From Novosphingobium sp. UBA6272 (GTDB lineage Bacteria > Pseudomonadota > Alphaproteobacteria > Sphingomonadales > Sphingomonadaceae), in the NCBI RefSeq assembly GCF_002440635.1, contig NZ_DJUW01000026.1:205565-269564 (forward strand): DNA of 64,000 nucleotides, written 5' to 3'. The position numbers were made by a program, and so were the translations under genes. Under the pieces are notes generated by a model. That model saw only the letters and a program-made list of their open reading frames with translations, was not told where the DNA came from and searched no databases. This document shows, piece by piece, positions 51,098 to 59,896 of the stretch; position 1 is the stretch's first letter; each line of letters starts with the position of its first letter.

Positions 51098-52222
51098 CTA
51101 ACGGATCTGGGAAAAGGCAGTCCGCAGTTCGGCAACGAAGGCTGCGGGCTGTTCCCAGGCGGCGAAGTGCCCACCCTTGTCCATCTCGCCCCAGTGGATC
51201 AGGTTCTTGAAATTGCGCTCGGCCCATTTGCGCGGGGTCGGGAGAATTTCCCTGGGGAACGCACTGACCGCGACCGGCAGTTCGATCTCCTGCGGAGCAA
51301 AGGCGCCAAAGCTCTCCCAATAGAGCCGCGCCGAAGAGGCCCCGGTCGCCGGAAGCCAGTAGAGCATGATGTTGTCGAGGATCTGATCCTTGCTCAGCGC
51401 GTCATAGGGTGAGCCCGAATTGTCGGTCCAGGCCCACATCTTCTCGAAGATCCAGCCCGCCAGCCCGGCCGGGCTGTCGACCAGGCCATAGCCGACAGTC
51501 TGCGGCCGGGTGCGCTGCTGGGTTGAATAGCCCGAATCCCAGTCCTGATAATGCTTGAGCGCTGCCAACGCCTTGAGCTCGGCCGGTGAAGGATCGGCAA
51601 GATCCTCGGGCTGCGGCCTCCCGATCGGCATATTGAGGTGGATCGCGGCGCAGCCTTCCAGCATCTGCACCCCGATCGCGGTGGTCACCGCGCTGCCCCA
51701 GTCGCCGCCCTGCGCTACCCAGCGGGTGTAACCCAGCCGCCGCATCAGTTCGCCCCAGGTCCGGGCAATCTTCTCCACCCCCCAGCCGGTTGCAGTCGGC
51801 TTACCCGAAAAGCCGAAGCCCGGCAGCGAGGGCAACACAAGATCGAAGGCTTGAGCCGGATCGTCCGGATCGGTCAGCGCCTCGATCACGCCCATGAATT
51901 CGATCACCGAGCCAGGCCAACCATGGGTCATGATCAGCGGCATCGCCCCCGGATGGCGCGAACGGACGTGGATAAAGTGGATGTTAAGCCCGTCGATCGT
52001 CGTCACGAACTGCCCCAGCCCGTTGAGCCGGGCCTCGCAGCGCCGCCAATCGTAACCGTTCCGCCAGTAGCCCAACAGCTCCTGCAACGCCGCCAACGGT
52101 GTTCCCTGCATCCAGTCAGCCACGCATTCCCGCTCGGGCCAGCGGGTCAGGTCCAGCCGCAGATTGAGATCATCGAGCTGCGCCTGGGGGATTTCGAGCG
52201 TGAAGGGGCGGACGTCGGTCAT
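51098..52222 (-). CDS. Epoxide hydrolase (EHN-type alpha/beta hydrolase)
   Basis: A 374-residue protein with the N-terminal EHN domain (FTLEIPQAQLDDLNLRLDLT) and an alpha/beta hydrolase fold: HGWPGSVIEF oxyanion motif, QGGDWGSAVTT with the nucleophile Asp, and the catalytic His in DKGGHFAAWEQP. The start MTDVRPF at 52222 excludes a 55-residue antisense-like extension. It follows a thioesterase and a serine hydrolase gene on the same strand, suggesting a catabolic set. Confidence 0.92.
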   Translation of the reverse strand: MTDVRPFTLEIPQAQLDDLNLRLDLTRWPERECVADWMQGTPLAALQELLGYWRNGYDWRRCEARLNGLGQFVTTIDGLNIHFIHVRSRHPGAMPLIMTHGWPGSVIEFMGVIEALTDPDDPAQAFDLVLPSLPGFGFSGKPTATGWGVEKIARTWGELMRRLGYTRWVAQGGDWGSAVTTAIGVQMLEGCAAIHLNMPIGRPQPEDLADPSPAELKALAALKHYQDWDSGYSTQQRTRPQTVGYGLVDSPAGLAGWIFEKMWAWTDNSGSPYDALSKDQILDNIMLYWLPATGASSARLYWESFGAFAPQEIELPVAVSAFPREILPTPRKWAERNFKNLIHWGEMDKGGHFAAWEQPAAFVAELRTAFSQIR

Positions 52223-52229
52223 TTGCTCA

Positions 52230-52649
52230 CTACTCCGTGGCCGCCTTGGCCGCTGCTTCCACCCGGCCGCGGTCAGCCAGCATGGCGGTGCTGCTCGCGC
52301 GGGCAAGTTCAATGCCCGCGCCGTCCTTAAGGCTGCCTTCCAGGAACGCGGTCTTGCGGCCGGCACGGATAATCCAGCCCTCGGCAAAGACCGGGCCGGG
52401 CCGCGCCGGGGCGAGGAAGCTGACCTTCAGTTCCAGCGACATCGGCACAACCTGGTCCCCCAACTTGGCGATCAGGGCGTGGGCCATCGCCGCGTCAAGC
52501 CAGCCGCTGACGAAGCCGCCCTGCACCACCCCGCCTGAATGGCACTGCTCGGGCTTGGCGAGGTACTCGAGGCAGGCTCGCCCGCCTTCACCGTCCATGG
52601 TGACGATCCGGGTCAGCCCCATCGTCTTATACAGGCTGTCCACCGGCAT
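52230..52649 (-). CDS. PaaI-family thioesterase
   Basis: A 139-residue hotdog-fold protein. The family motif is QCHSGGVVQGGFVSGWLDAA, with the Gly and Asp of the active helix, then VPMSLELKVSFLAPARPG. It probably hydrolyses an aromatic or acyl CoA thioester. It overlaps the serine hydrolase gene by one base and precedes the epoxide hydrolase by 7 bases. Confidence 0.9.
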   Translation of the reverse strand: MPVDSLYKTMGLTRIVTMDGEGGRACLEYLAKPEQCHSGGVVQGGFVSGWLDAAMAHALIAKLGDQVVPMSLELKVSFLAPARPGPVFAEGWIIRAGRKTAFLEGSLKDGAGIELARASSTAMLADRGRVEAAAKAATE

Positions 52650-53860
52650 CAGGTCATCGCCGCATAGATCAGGGTCTTGAGCTCGCGCCGGATCGGATAG
52701 GTGCTGCTGGGCGAAAGCTGGGTCATGAATACCATGGTCACTTCCTCGACCGGATCAACGAAGAAGTAGGTCGAGAACATCCCGCCCCAGTTATACTCGC
52801 CGACCGAGCCGGGCAGCATTGAGCGCGCCGGGTTGAGGTTGACCGCAAAGCCCAGCCCGAAGCCGACCCCGCCAAAGGCCTCTTCGCTGAACAGGCTTTT
52901 CGACATCGAGGCGATGTCCGCTCCGCCCGGCAAGTGGTTCATGGTCATCAGCTCAAGCGTCTTGCGCCCGATCACCCGCTCGCCCTCCAGCTCGCCGCCG
53001 TTCAGCAGCATCGTGGTGAAGCGGTGATAGTCGAGCGCGGTCGAAACCAGCCCGCCCCCGCCCGAAAACTGGCGCGGCATCCGGCTCCAGGCGCTTTCAA
53101 CCCCCTTGTCATACATCACCCGCCCCTTACCGGGGACGAAGGTATAGCAGTCGGTCAACCGGTCGATCTTCTCCGCCGGGACCATGAAGCCGGTGTCGTT
53201 CATCCCGAGTGGCCCAAAGATGTGCTCGGCAAAATAGGCGTCGAGGCTCTGCCCCGACAGCCGCTGAACCACCGCGCCCAGCACGTCGGTCGAGACCGAA
53301 TAGTTCCACGCCGTTCCGGGCGAGAACTCCAGCGGCAGCTTGCCCAGCGCAGCGACCAGTTCGTCAAGCGACAGGTTGCCATGCCAGTTCTCCAGCTTGC
53401 CCTCGCGGTGGACGAGATCGATGTTGCTGCGGTTCTGGAACGAATAGGTCAGGCCCGAGGTGTGGCGCAGCAGATCCTGCATCGTCATCGCCCGGTCGCA
53501 CGGCCGGGTCAGGAACGGCAACCCGCCCCCGCCGCCGGCATAGACGCCCTGGCCCTTGAATTCAGGCAGCACGTGATGGACCGGGGTTTCGAGCGCGACC
53601 TTGCCCTGCTCCAGCAATTGCATGAAGGCCACCGAGGTGACCGGCTTGGTCATGCTGGCGATGCGGAAGATCGAACTTTCGTCGATCGCCTGGCCGCCTT
53701 CGCGGGCCGGGCCTTGCGAAGAGAAATGCGCGATCTCGCCGCGATGCGCGACCAGCACCTGCACATGCGGCAACAGGCCGGTATCGAGATAGCGCTCCTT
53801 GACGAACCCGTCGATGCGGGCGAGCCGCGCGGAATCGAACTTGCCGGTGGTACTGGTCAT
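52649..53860 (-). CDS. Serine hydrolase (class C beta-lactamase/esterase-like)
   Basis: A 403-residue protein with no signal peptide. The SxxK motif is ASMTKPVTSVAFMQ, the YxN-like motif is TAWNYSVSTDVLG, and GGGLVSTALDYHRF follows. These are features of EstB-type esterases and the beta-lactamase fold. The cytosolic prediction and the catabolic neighbours favour an esterase over an antibiotic resistance enzyme. Confidence 0.92.
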   Translation of the reverse strand: MTSTTGKFDSARLARIDGFVKERYLDTGLLPHVQVLVAHRGEIAHFSSQGPAREGGQAIDESSIFRIASMTKPVTSVAFMQLLEQGKVALETPVHHVLPEFKGQGVYAGGGGGLPFLTRPCDRAMTMQDLLRHTSGLTYSFQNRSNIDLVHREGKLENWHGNLSLDELVAALGKLPLEFSPGTAWNYSVSTDVLGAVVQRLSGQSLDAYFAEHIFGPLGMNDTGFMVPAEKIDRLTDCYTFVPGKGRVMYDKGVESAWSRMPRQFSGGGGLVSTALDYHRFTTMLLNGGELEGERVIGRKTLELMTMNHLPGGADIASMSKSLFSEEAFGGVGFGLGFAVNLNPARSMLPGSVGEYNWGGMFSTYFFVDPVEEVTMVFMTQLSPSSTYPIRRELKTLIYAAMT

Positions 53861-53954
53861 AACTCTCCGCAGGTGATCGGTTGCTGTTTCGAACCGACTA
53901 TTGCGGGCCTGTGCGGGCTGGTCAATGCCGCCGCACTTCGATTAGGGGGCATGC

Positions 53955-54815
53955 GTGACAATTGCTGACCTGCCAATCCGGGTTGCCGCCCTCTACCGCT
54001 TTGCGCCGATGGAAGACCTGGGCGCTTTGCGCACGCGCCTGCTCGAATTGTGTCAAGCCCAGGCGATCAAGGGCACCCTGCTGATCGCGCCCGAGGGGAT
54101 CAACGGGACCATCGCCGGGGAAGACGCGGCGATCGAAAGCGTAGTTACCGCGCTGCGCGCGCTTCCCGGTTGCGGCGATCTCGACGTCAAATACTCCCGC
54201 GCCCCCGCGCTTCCGTTCCGGCGGATGAAGGTGCGGATCAAGCGTGAGATCGTCACCATGGGCCAGCCGGATATCGATCCGCTCGCTCCCGGCCACTACC
54301 TCGATCCCGCAGAATGGAATGCGCTGATCGCCGATCCCGAAACCGTGGTGATCGACACCCGCAACGCTTACGAAGTGGCGATCGGCACTTTCGCGGGCGC
54401 GGTCGATCCCGGCACCCGCAGCTTCCGCGAATTCCCCGGCTGGTTTCGCCAGCACCGCGACGAACTGCTCGGCCAGGGCAAGCGCAAGGTCGCGATGTTC
54501 TGCACCGGCGGCATCCGCTGCGAGAAAAGCACCGCCTTCCTCAAGGCCGAGGGGATTGAGGCGGTCTATCACCTCAAGGGCGGGATTCTGAAATACCTGG
54601 AGGAAATGCCCGAGCCACAGAGCCTTTGGCAGGGCGAATGCTATGTCTTCGATGAGCGGGTCAGCGTCGGCCACGGCCTGGTGCCGGGGGACTACGCCAG
54701 CTGCAAGGCTTGCGGGCGTCCGGTAAGCCGGGAAGAGCAGGTGATGGAACAATTTATCCAGGGCGAGCGGTGCGCGCGGTGCCCCGCACCTTCGGCTGGA
54801 CCGCTCGCTTCCTAG
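53955..54815 (+). CDS. trhO: tRNA uridine 5-oxyacetic acid hydroxylase TrhO (rhodanese family)
   Basis: A 286-residue YceA-type protein. The N-terminal domain reads KGTLLIAPEGINGTIAGE, and the rhodanese domain has IDTRNAYEVAIGTFAGAVDP and the catalytic Cys in MFCTGGIRCEKSTAF. The C-terminal Cys pairs (CKACGRPV and CARC) match the family. In Escherichia coli it hydroxylates U34 of tRNAs. It starts at GTG 53955 and converges on the next gene with a 4-base overlap. Confidence 0.93.
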   Translation: MTIADLPIRVAALYRFAPMEDLGALRTRLLELCQAQAIKGTLLIAPEGINGTIAGEDAAIESVVTALRALPGCGDLDVKYSRAPALPFRRMKVRIKREIVTMGQPDIDPLAPGHYLDPAEWNALIADPETVVIDTRNAYEVAIGTFAGAVDPGTRSFREFPGWFRQHRDELLGQGKRKVAMFCTGGIRCEKSTAFLKAEGIEAVYHLKGGILKYLEEMPEPQSLWQGECYVFDERVSVGHGLVPGDYASCKACGRPVSREEQVMEQFIQGERCARCPAPSAGPLAS

Positions 54816-56155
54816 GCAACGATCAAGCGGTAGCCGACACCCGGTTCGTTGATGATCAGTTCCGGATTGGCCGGATCGCGTTCCAGCTTCTGGCGCAGGG
54901 CCCGGACCGCGACCCGCAGATAGTCGACGTGATCCTGCTGCGCTGGTCCCCAGACCGCACGCAGCAACTGCGGGTGAGTCAGCACCCGTCCGGCATTCTT
55001 GGCCAGCTCTGCCAGTACCGCGAACTCCTTCGGCGTCAGGTGCACCTCCGCGCCTGACCGGGTGACGATGCGGCGATGCAGGTCGATCGTAATGTTGCCC
55101 AGGGGAATCGCTTCCTCCTGCGACCCGGAGCGGACATCGACCAGATTGTCGATGTGACGCTCGATCGAGGCAACTTCGCTCTCCAGTTGGGCAACCAGCC
55201 CCCGGTTCGATGTGCCTTCGCGGCGCAGTCCCCGCACGGCAGCCTGGACAATCTTGAGGCGCGGCTTGATGTCGTCGCCGATCGAGGTCAGCAAGGCTGA
55301 CCGCAACCTGTCCCGCGCCCGCAAGGCAGCAGCATCGCGCGCGTCGAATTCAAGCCTTGCCCGTTCGAGCGCCAGCGCCATCTGATCAAGCAGGCTTTCG
55401 AACAGCAGCTCCTGGCCTTCGGAAATCGGGGGGGTGCCGTCCTCGCGGGCCAGCCCGACCGTGGCCAGCACCTGCTCGCCCGAAGCAATCGGATGGAACT
55501 GCCAATCCGCCTCGCGCGCCCGGCGTGTTCCCCGCCCGGAGCGTTCGCCCGATTCCAGAGTGAACATAGCGGCGGCCAGATCACTCGGGCTCAAGGCAAT
55601 GTCACGCGGCTTGCTGATGAGGTCCAGCGCGCCATCCGGACCAGCCAGGACCGCCACGTGGCAGCCGAATAGGTCCGCCAATTGAGCGACGCATATCTCA
55701 GCCACCTCGGCCTCGCCCCGGGTCGAAAGCAAGCGCCTGGCAAAGCCGGCGATGGTCGCATTGCGGCTGGCATGATCCGATGCGATCTGGGCCTGGCGGC
55801 GCACCGATGCCGCGAGCTGGCTGCAAACGGAAGCGACCACGAACAGCATGACGACGGTAACGATGTCGGCAGGGCTATGGATCACGAACGTGTGGTAGGG
55901 CGCCGTGAAAAAGTAGTTGAACGCTGCCGCCGAAGCGACCGCTGCGGTCAGGCCTGCGCCCAGCCCTGCATAGATCGCTGCGACCAGGACTGGCAGCAGG
56001 TAAAGCATGCCCACTGGGGAAGTTCCCCAGCGCGCCTCTATCAGCAACGCGATCGCCGTCGAAACAGCAACGAGCAGCATCGCACCGGCGTACCCGGCCA
56101 AAGTCTGGCCCAACGGGTTCAGCCGAGGCATCGGAATGGTCAGATCAGCTTTCAT
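54812..56155 (-). CDS. KdpD/KdpE-like fused membrane regulator (DUF4118-GAF-winged helix)
   Basis: A 447-residue one-piece regulator. Residues about 18-118 form the four-helix DUF4118 sensor found in KdpD (LEFT-side motif FNYFFTAPYHTF), 135-265 a GAF-like domain, and 282-340 a remnant of the dimerisation helix. There RSALLTSIGDDIKPRL aligns with the KdpD phosphoacceptor segment but has Asp294 in place of His. No ATPase or receiver domain follows; instead 351-447 is an OmpR/KdpE winged helix (HLTPKEFAVLAELAKNAGRV, LRAVWGP, EPGVGYRL). It would act as a membrane-bound one-component transcription factor. It is divergent from kup by 102 bases, so control of potassium uptake is the obvious inference. 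Confidence 0.9.
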   Translation of the reverse strand: MKADLTIPMPRLNPLGQTLAGYAGAMLLVAVSTAIALLIEARWGTSPVGMLYLLPVLVAAIYAGLGAGLTAAVASAAAFNYFFTAPYHTFVIHSPADIVTVVMLFVVASVCSQLAASVRRQAQIASDHASRNATIAGFARRLLSTRGEAEVAEICVAQLADLFGCHVAVLAGPDGALDLISKPRDIALSPSDLAAAMFTLESGERSGRGTRRAREADWQFHPIASGEQVLATVGLAREDGTPPISEGQELLFESLLDQMALALERARLEFDARDAAALRARDRLRSALLTSIGDDIKPRLKIVQAAVRGLRREGTSNRGLVAQLESEVASIERHIDNLVDVRSGSQEEAIPLGNITIDLHRRIVTRSGAEVHLTPKEFAVLAELAKNAGRVLTHPQLLRAVWGPAQQDHVDYLRVAVRALRQKLERDPANPELIINEPGVGYRLIVA

Positions 56156-56257
56156 GATGGCATTTTGCCTGTGCCGCCCGCTTGCGTCGAGAAATTACGG
56201 GACCCAACGCGCAAATCCACATGGAATCTTTATGCGCCCCGGCCCCACTAATAAGGC
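56156..56257. promoter_or_regulatory. Divergent promoter region between the fused regulator and kup
   Basis: This 102-base gap is more A/T-rich than its surroundings and holds ATGGAATCTTTATGCG around 56220-56235, which could be a -10 or a regulator site. The KdpE-like domain is the likely binder, but no site is proven. Confidence 0.4.
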
Positions 56258-58171
56258 ATGAAAACGTCCAGCAACTCATCGCCCGCGATCACGCCTGTCC
56301 CGCTCGGGGGCCCGCCGAAGGATAGCCTCTCGGTCCTCATGCTCGGGGCGATCGGCGTGGTGTTCGGAGATATCGGAACCTCGCCGCTTTACGCCATGAA
56401 GGAAAGCTTCATCGGCCCGCACCCGCTGGCGGTAGATCGCCTGCACATCTTCGGCGTGCTCAGCCTGATTTTCTGGGCGCTCGTTCTGATCGTGACGGTA
56501 AAATACGTGTTCGTTGCCATGCGCGCCGACAATCGCGGCGAAGGCGGGTCCTTCGCCCTGCTCGCGCTGATTTCACATCACCTTAGCGAGCGGCACAAGG
56601 CCATGTTGCTGGTCCTGGGCGTGCTGGCGGCAGCGCTGTTCTATGGCGATGCCATGCTCACCCCGGCGATCTCGGTGCTGTCTGCGGTAGAGGGCCTGAC
56701 GATTGTCGAAGCGCGGCTGCAGCCACTGGTCCTGCCAATCGCCGCGCTGATCATGCTGGGCCTGTTCTTCATCCAGTCGCGCGGCACGGCCCGCGTCGGT
56801 GCCGTGTTCGGCCCGATCGTGCTGGTTTATTTCGCGGTCCTGGCGGCGCTTGGCATTGCCAACATCGTCACTCACCCCGAAGTCCTGACGATCGTCAATC
56901 CGGCCTGGGCGGTCGACTTCTTCCGTCACGATCCCAAGCTGGCCTTCCTCGCCATGGGTTCCGTGTTCCTTGCTGTCACCGGTGCAGAAACGCTCTACGC
57001 CGACATGGGCCACTTCGGCCGAAAGGCAATCGGGCTCAGCTGGATCGCGATTGTCTTTCCGTGCCTGCTGATCAACTACATGGGACAGGGTGCCCTGTTG
57101 CTCGCCAATCCGGCGGCGGTCGAAAATCCGTTCTACCTGATGGCTCCGGAATGGGCACGGCTGCCGCTGATCCTGCTGGCGACCTGCGCTACGATCATTG
57201 CCAGCCAGGCCGTTATTTCGGGCGCTTTCTCGGTCACGCATCAGGCCATCCAACTCGGCTTCCTGCCGCGGCTAAAGATCCTGCACACCAGCGCAAGAGC
57301 CGCAGGTCAGATTTACATTCCGGTGATCAACTGGGGCCTGTTGATCATGGTGCTGGTGCTGGTGATCGGCTTCGGGGAATCGACCCGGCTGGCTTCGGCC
57401 TATGGCATTTCAGTGGTGGGAACGATGCTGATTACCACCGCCATGCTGGCCTTCCTGCTGTTCAAGGTCTGGCGCTGGAACCGCTGGGCAGCGGCTGGCA
57501 CCATTGCCCTGTTCGCCCTGGTCGATACGGCCTTCTTCCTGTCGAACATCGCAAAGATCGCGGACGGCGGCTGGGTTCCGCTGACGGTAGCCGGGGTGAT
57601 CTTCATCATCCTGACCACCTGGGCCAAGGGACGCAACCTGCTGCGAGAACAGTTGCAGGCCGATGGCATGCCGCTTGAGACCTTCATCAATTCGACCCGG
57701 GAATCGGTGCACCGGGTCAAGGGCACTTCGATCTTCCTGTCCGCCGCCAGGGATGGGGTTCCGCCGGCCTTGCTGCACAACCTGAAGCACAACCAGGTGC
57801 TGCACGAGCATGTCATCCTGTTGACCATCGAGGTGACCGAAGAGCCGCGCGTCGCAGCCAAAGACCGTCTGGAACTGAGCCATGTCGGCCACGGCTTTCA
57901 CCGGGTGGTGATGCGCTATGGCTTTACCGAGGAAATCGACGTGCCGCGCGATCTTGCCCCGGCGACCAAGTTCGGGATCGCACTCGATCCGATGCGGACC
58001 AGCTATTTCCTGAGCCGGCAAAAGCTGATTGCCGCGCGCGAAGTCGCGGGCATGGCGCTGTGGCGCGAACACCTTTTCGCCTGGATGTCGAAAGCCTCCG
58101 AATCTGCGATGGACTATTTCCAGCTGCCGTCCAACCGGGTGATCGAACTCGGCAGTCAGGTCCGGATTTAA
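56258..58171 (+). CDS. kup: Potassium transport system protein Kup
   Basis: A 637-residue K+ uptake permease of the HAK/KUP/KT type. The signature GAIGVVFGDIGTSPLYAMKE is in the first helix, followed by about twelve membrane segments (GDAMLTPAISVLSAVEGL, TGAETLYADMGHFG) and a cytosolic C-terminal domain. It is transcribed away from the KdpD/E-like regulator. No kdpFABC genes are present in the window. Confidence 0.97.
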   Translation: MKTSSNSSPAITPVPLGGPPKDSLSVLMLGAIGVVFGDIGTSPLYAMKESFIGPHPLAVDRLHIFGVLSLIFWALVLIVTVKYVFVAMRADNRGEGGSFALLALISHHLSERHKAMLLVLGVLAAALFYGDAMLTPAISVLSAVEGLTIVEARLQPLVLPIAALIMLGLFFIQSRGTARVGAVFGPIVLVYFAVLAALGIANIVTHPEVLTIVNPAWAVDFFRHDPKLAFLAMGSVFLAVTGAETLYADMGHFGRKAIGLSWIAIVFPCLLINYMGQGALLLANPAAVENPFYLMAPEWARLPLILLATCATIIASQAVISGAFSVTHQAIQLGFLPRLKILHTSARAAGQIYIPVINWGLLIMVLVLVIGFGESTRLASAYGISVVGTMLITTAMLAFLLFKVWRWNRWAAAGTIALFALVDTAFFLSNIAKIADGGWVPLTVAGVIFIILTTWAKGRNLLREQLQADGMPLETFINSTRESVHRVKGTSIFLSAARDGVPPALLHNLKHNQVLHEHVILLTIEVTEEPRVAAKDRLELSHVGHGFHRVVMRYGFTEEIDVPRDLAPATKFGIALDPMRTSYFLSRQKLIAAREVAGMALWREHLFAWMSKASESAMDYFQLPSNRVIELGSQVRI

Positions 58172-58321
58172 CAATTCTGGATCAAATTCAGGAATTCCAA
58201 TAACACCAAACAAAATTGAGCAGTACCTGTCTAACACCCGGACACTTTGAACCAGATCCAGGCTCCACACGACTACCAGCATCCACCGGGCAAACGGTCG
58301 GGTGGGCTGCTGGAGGCAAAA

Positions 58322-59152
58322 ATGACTGAACTTAAAATTCCGAGTGCTAGCTCACTTGAAAAGGCGTTCTTGCAGATTGGTATGAACAAACGCGAAGTTT
58401 CGCAGTCAATTGAAAAGACTCTCAAGGTCTATACTGCAAAGTTCAATCCCGACGATCACCCGGTTTGCGCGATTTTGGGCGAAGAGGCGTTCAACAAGCT
58501 GTGCAACCACAACACGGAACTGCTGGAAAAGGGGGTTGAACCACAAAAGCGGCTCGACGCAGTTACCGCCATGCTCGATCAGGAGATCATGCGGCTGATT
58601 CCGATAAGCGCCCGGCAGGCCGCGGACCTTGAAAAGGAACTCGCAGCGGCTCAGCAAGACGGCAAGCTCAAGTCCGGAGCTGCTGGCGGAACAGGTGCTG
58701 CAACGGCCAAGGCGGCCCCCTGGCTGGCACTGCTCAAGAAGTGGTTCGAATTTGAGAACCGTCACTACTCCTCTGTCCGCACCGGCAGTGCCTCTGGCGA
58801 AACCGGATCGGGCTTTGGGAAGAAATGGCGTACTCTGCGGGTTGTAGCCACCACGGTTGCAAACAACGCCACGATCAAGCTGTTTGGCTTTCCGATTTCA
58901 AGCATCAGCACCGTTGGCTGCCTGGTTGTTGCCACCCATTTCCGGGGACCGGGCGGTTTGATCCCGACAGCTGCGTACCCCCTGGTGGCTGGCGCAACCC
59001 GCAACGGCGTTACACAGTCGAACAGCGGAAATTCATGGGTCGTTTCCAAAGCTACCCTATTCGTCGACAACGATCCCAATCTCCAGAATTTGACCTACTT
59101 CGCCAGTTCCAGCGACGCCGGAATTTCGTTGTACGTTTCTGGCACCCCATGA
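58322..59152 (+). CDS. Orphan protein of unknown function
   Basis: A 276-residue protein starting at ATG 58322 behind a clear GGAGG; an in-frame TTG at 58247 lacks such a site. Residues 1-110 are helical and charged, a short Gly/Ala-rich linker follows at about 118-135, and the C-terminal part is rich in Ser, Thr, Val and Gly like a beta-sandwich. There is no signal peptide or membrane segment and I recognise no family. The GC content is lower than in kup. It stands alone behind an A/T-rich gap. Confidence 0.7.
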   Translation: MTELKIPSASSLEKAFLQIGMNKREVSQSIEKTLKVYTAKFNPDDHPVCAILGEEAFNKLCNHNTELLEKGVEPQKRLDAVTAMLDQEIMRLIPISARQAADLEKELAAAQQDGKLKSGAAGGTGAATAKAAPWLALLKKWFEFENRHYSSVRTGSASGETGSGFGKKWRTLRVVATTVANNATIKLFGFPISSISTVGCLVVATHFRGPGGLIPTAAYPLVAGATRNGVTQSNSGNSWVVSKATLFVDNDPNLQNLTYFASSSDAGISLYVSGTP

Positions 59153-59288
59153 CTTCTCGGCGCGGCGATCCAGATCCTGGGGTCGCCGCGCCATGCTTGC
59201 TGAGCCGACAAGCGCCTTGCGAAACCACGATTATCATGGGAAGCGAGCGGCTTGCGGATTCAGCAAGCCAGAAGAGAGGATTGACGTG

Positions 59289-59648
59289 ATGAATGGAAAA
59301 CTGGCGTTGGCCTTGGTCGCACTCGGCTGTGCGGCAGCGCTGACTCCGGCCCCTGCTTTGGCCAAGACTGCGCGCTGCGATATCACCACGGCCGATGGTG
59401 AACGCTATCGCGGCCCCTGCGATTTTACGGCCCGCAAAGGCGGATCGTTCGACCTGATCCTGCCTGATGCAGCCGCGGAGATTGTTTACGTCAATTATAT
59501 CGAGGTCACCCTGACCGCACCGGGCCGGGCCCGAATCGCCGGTTCGGTTCCCGGCCTTGGCAAGCTCAACCAATGGGGCTTGGTCTTGCGCGACAAGAAG
59601 GCACCTGCCTGTTGGCAAGGCGAATGGGGCCGGGTCTGCGTCTACTAG
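59289..59648 (+). CDS. Small secreted protein of unknown function
   Basis: A 119-residue protein with a signal peptide (KLALALVALGCAAALTPAPA, cleavage after ALA). The mature part has two Cys pairs (ARCDITTADG with GPCDFTARK, and APACWQGEWGRVCVY), probably forming disulfides in the periplasm. ATG 59289 follows GAGAGGA; a GTG immediately before it is possible. The function is unknown. Confidence 0.78.
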   Translation: MNGKLALALVALGCAAALTPAPALAKTARCDITTADGERYRGPCDFTARKGGSFDLILPDAAAEIVYVNYIEVTLTAPGRARIAGSVPGLGKLNQWGLVLRDKKAPACWQGEWGRVCVY

Positions 59649-59760
59649 GCTAACAGACCCGATATCTCCCACAATGGGCCCGCCCCTGATAGCCGCGGAC
59701 CGATGCCAAACCACCCAAGCCCCTTTACAGCGCGGATTCGTGCCGCCATAGGCTGTGGCC

Positions 59761-59811
59761 ATGATCCGCACGATTGGCCTTACCCTGCGACTTATCCGCC
59801 CTTGGGCGTGA
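59761..59811 (+). CDS. Possible leuA leader peptide
   Basis: A 16-residue frame, MIRTIGLTLRLIRPWA, with three Leu and three Ile, lies 85 bases before leuA. The downstream sequence has a GCGGC/GCCGC hairpin but no T-run. Leucine attenuators with short Leu-rich peptides are known for leuA in alphaproteobacteria. The composition supports this, but the ribosome site (AGG) is weak. Confidence 0.45.
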   Translation: MIRTIGLTLRLIRPWA

Positions 59812-59896
59812 GCTGGCGTGCGCAGAGGCGGCACGCAGCGCCGCTCAAGGGACCTGACACCGCCATTTAGTCGCAGAGCCAATCAGAGATACCGTC

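Noticed and set aside
52649..53860. Beta-lactamase resistance gene
   Set aside because: It has the SxxK fold but no signal peptide and lies in a set with a thioesterase and an epoxide hydrolase, so an esterase is more likely.
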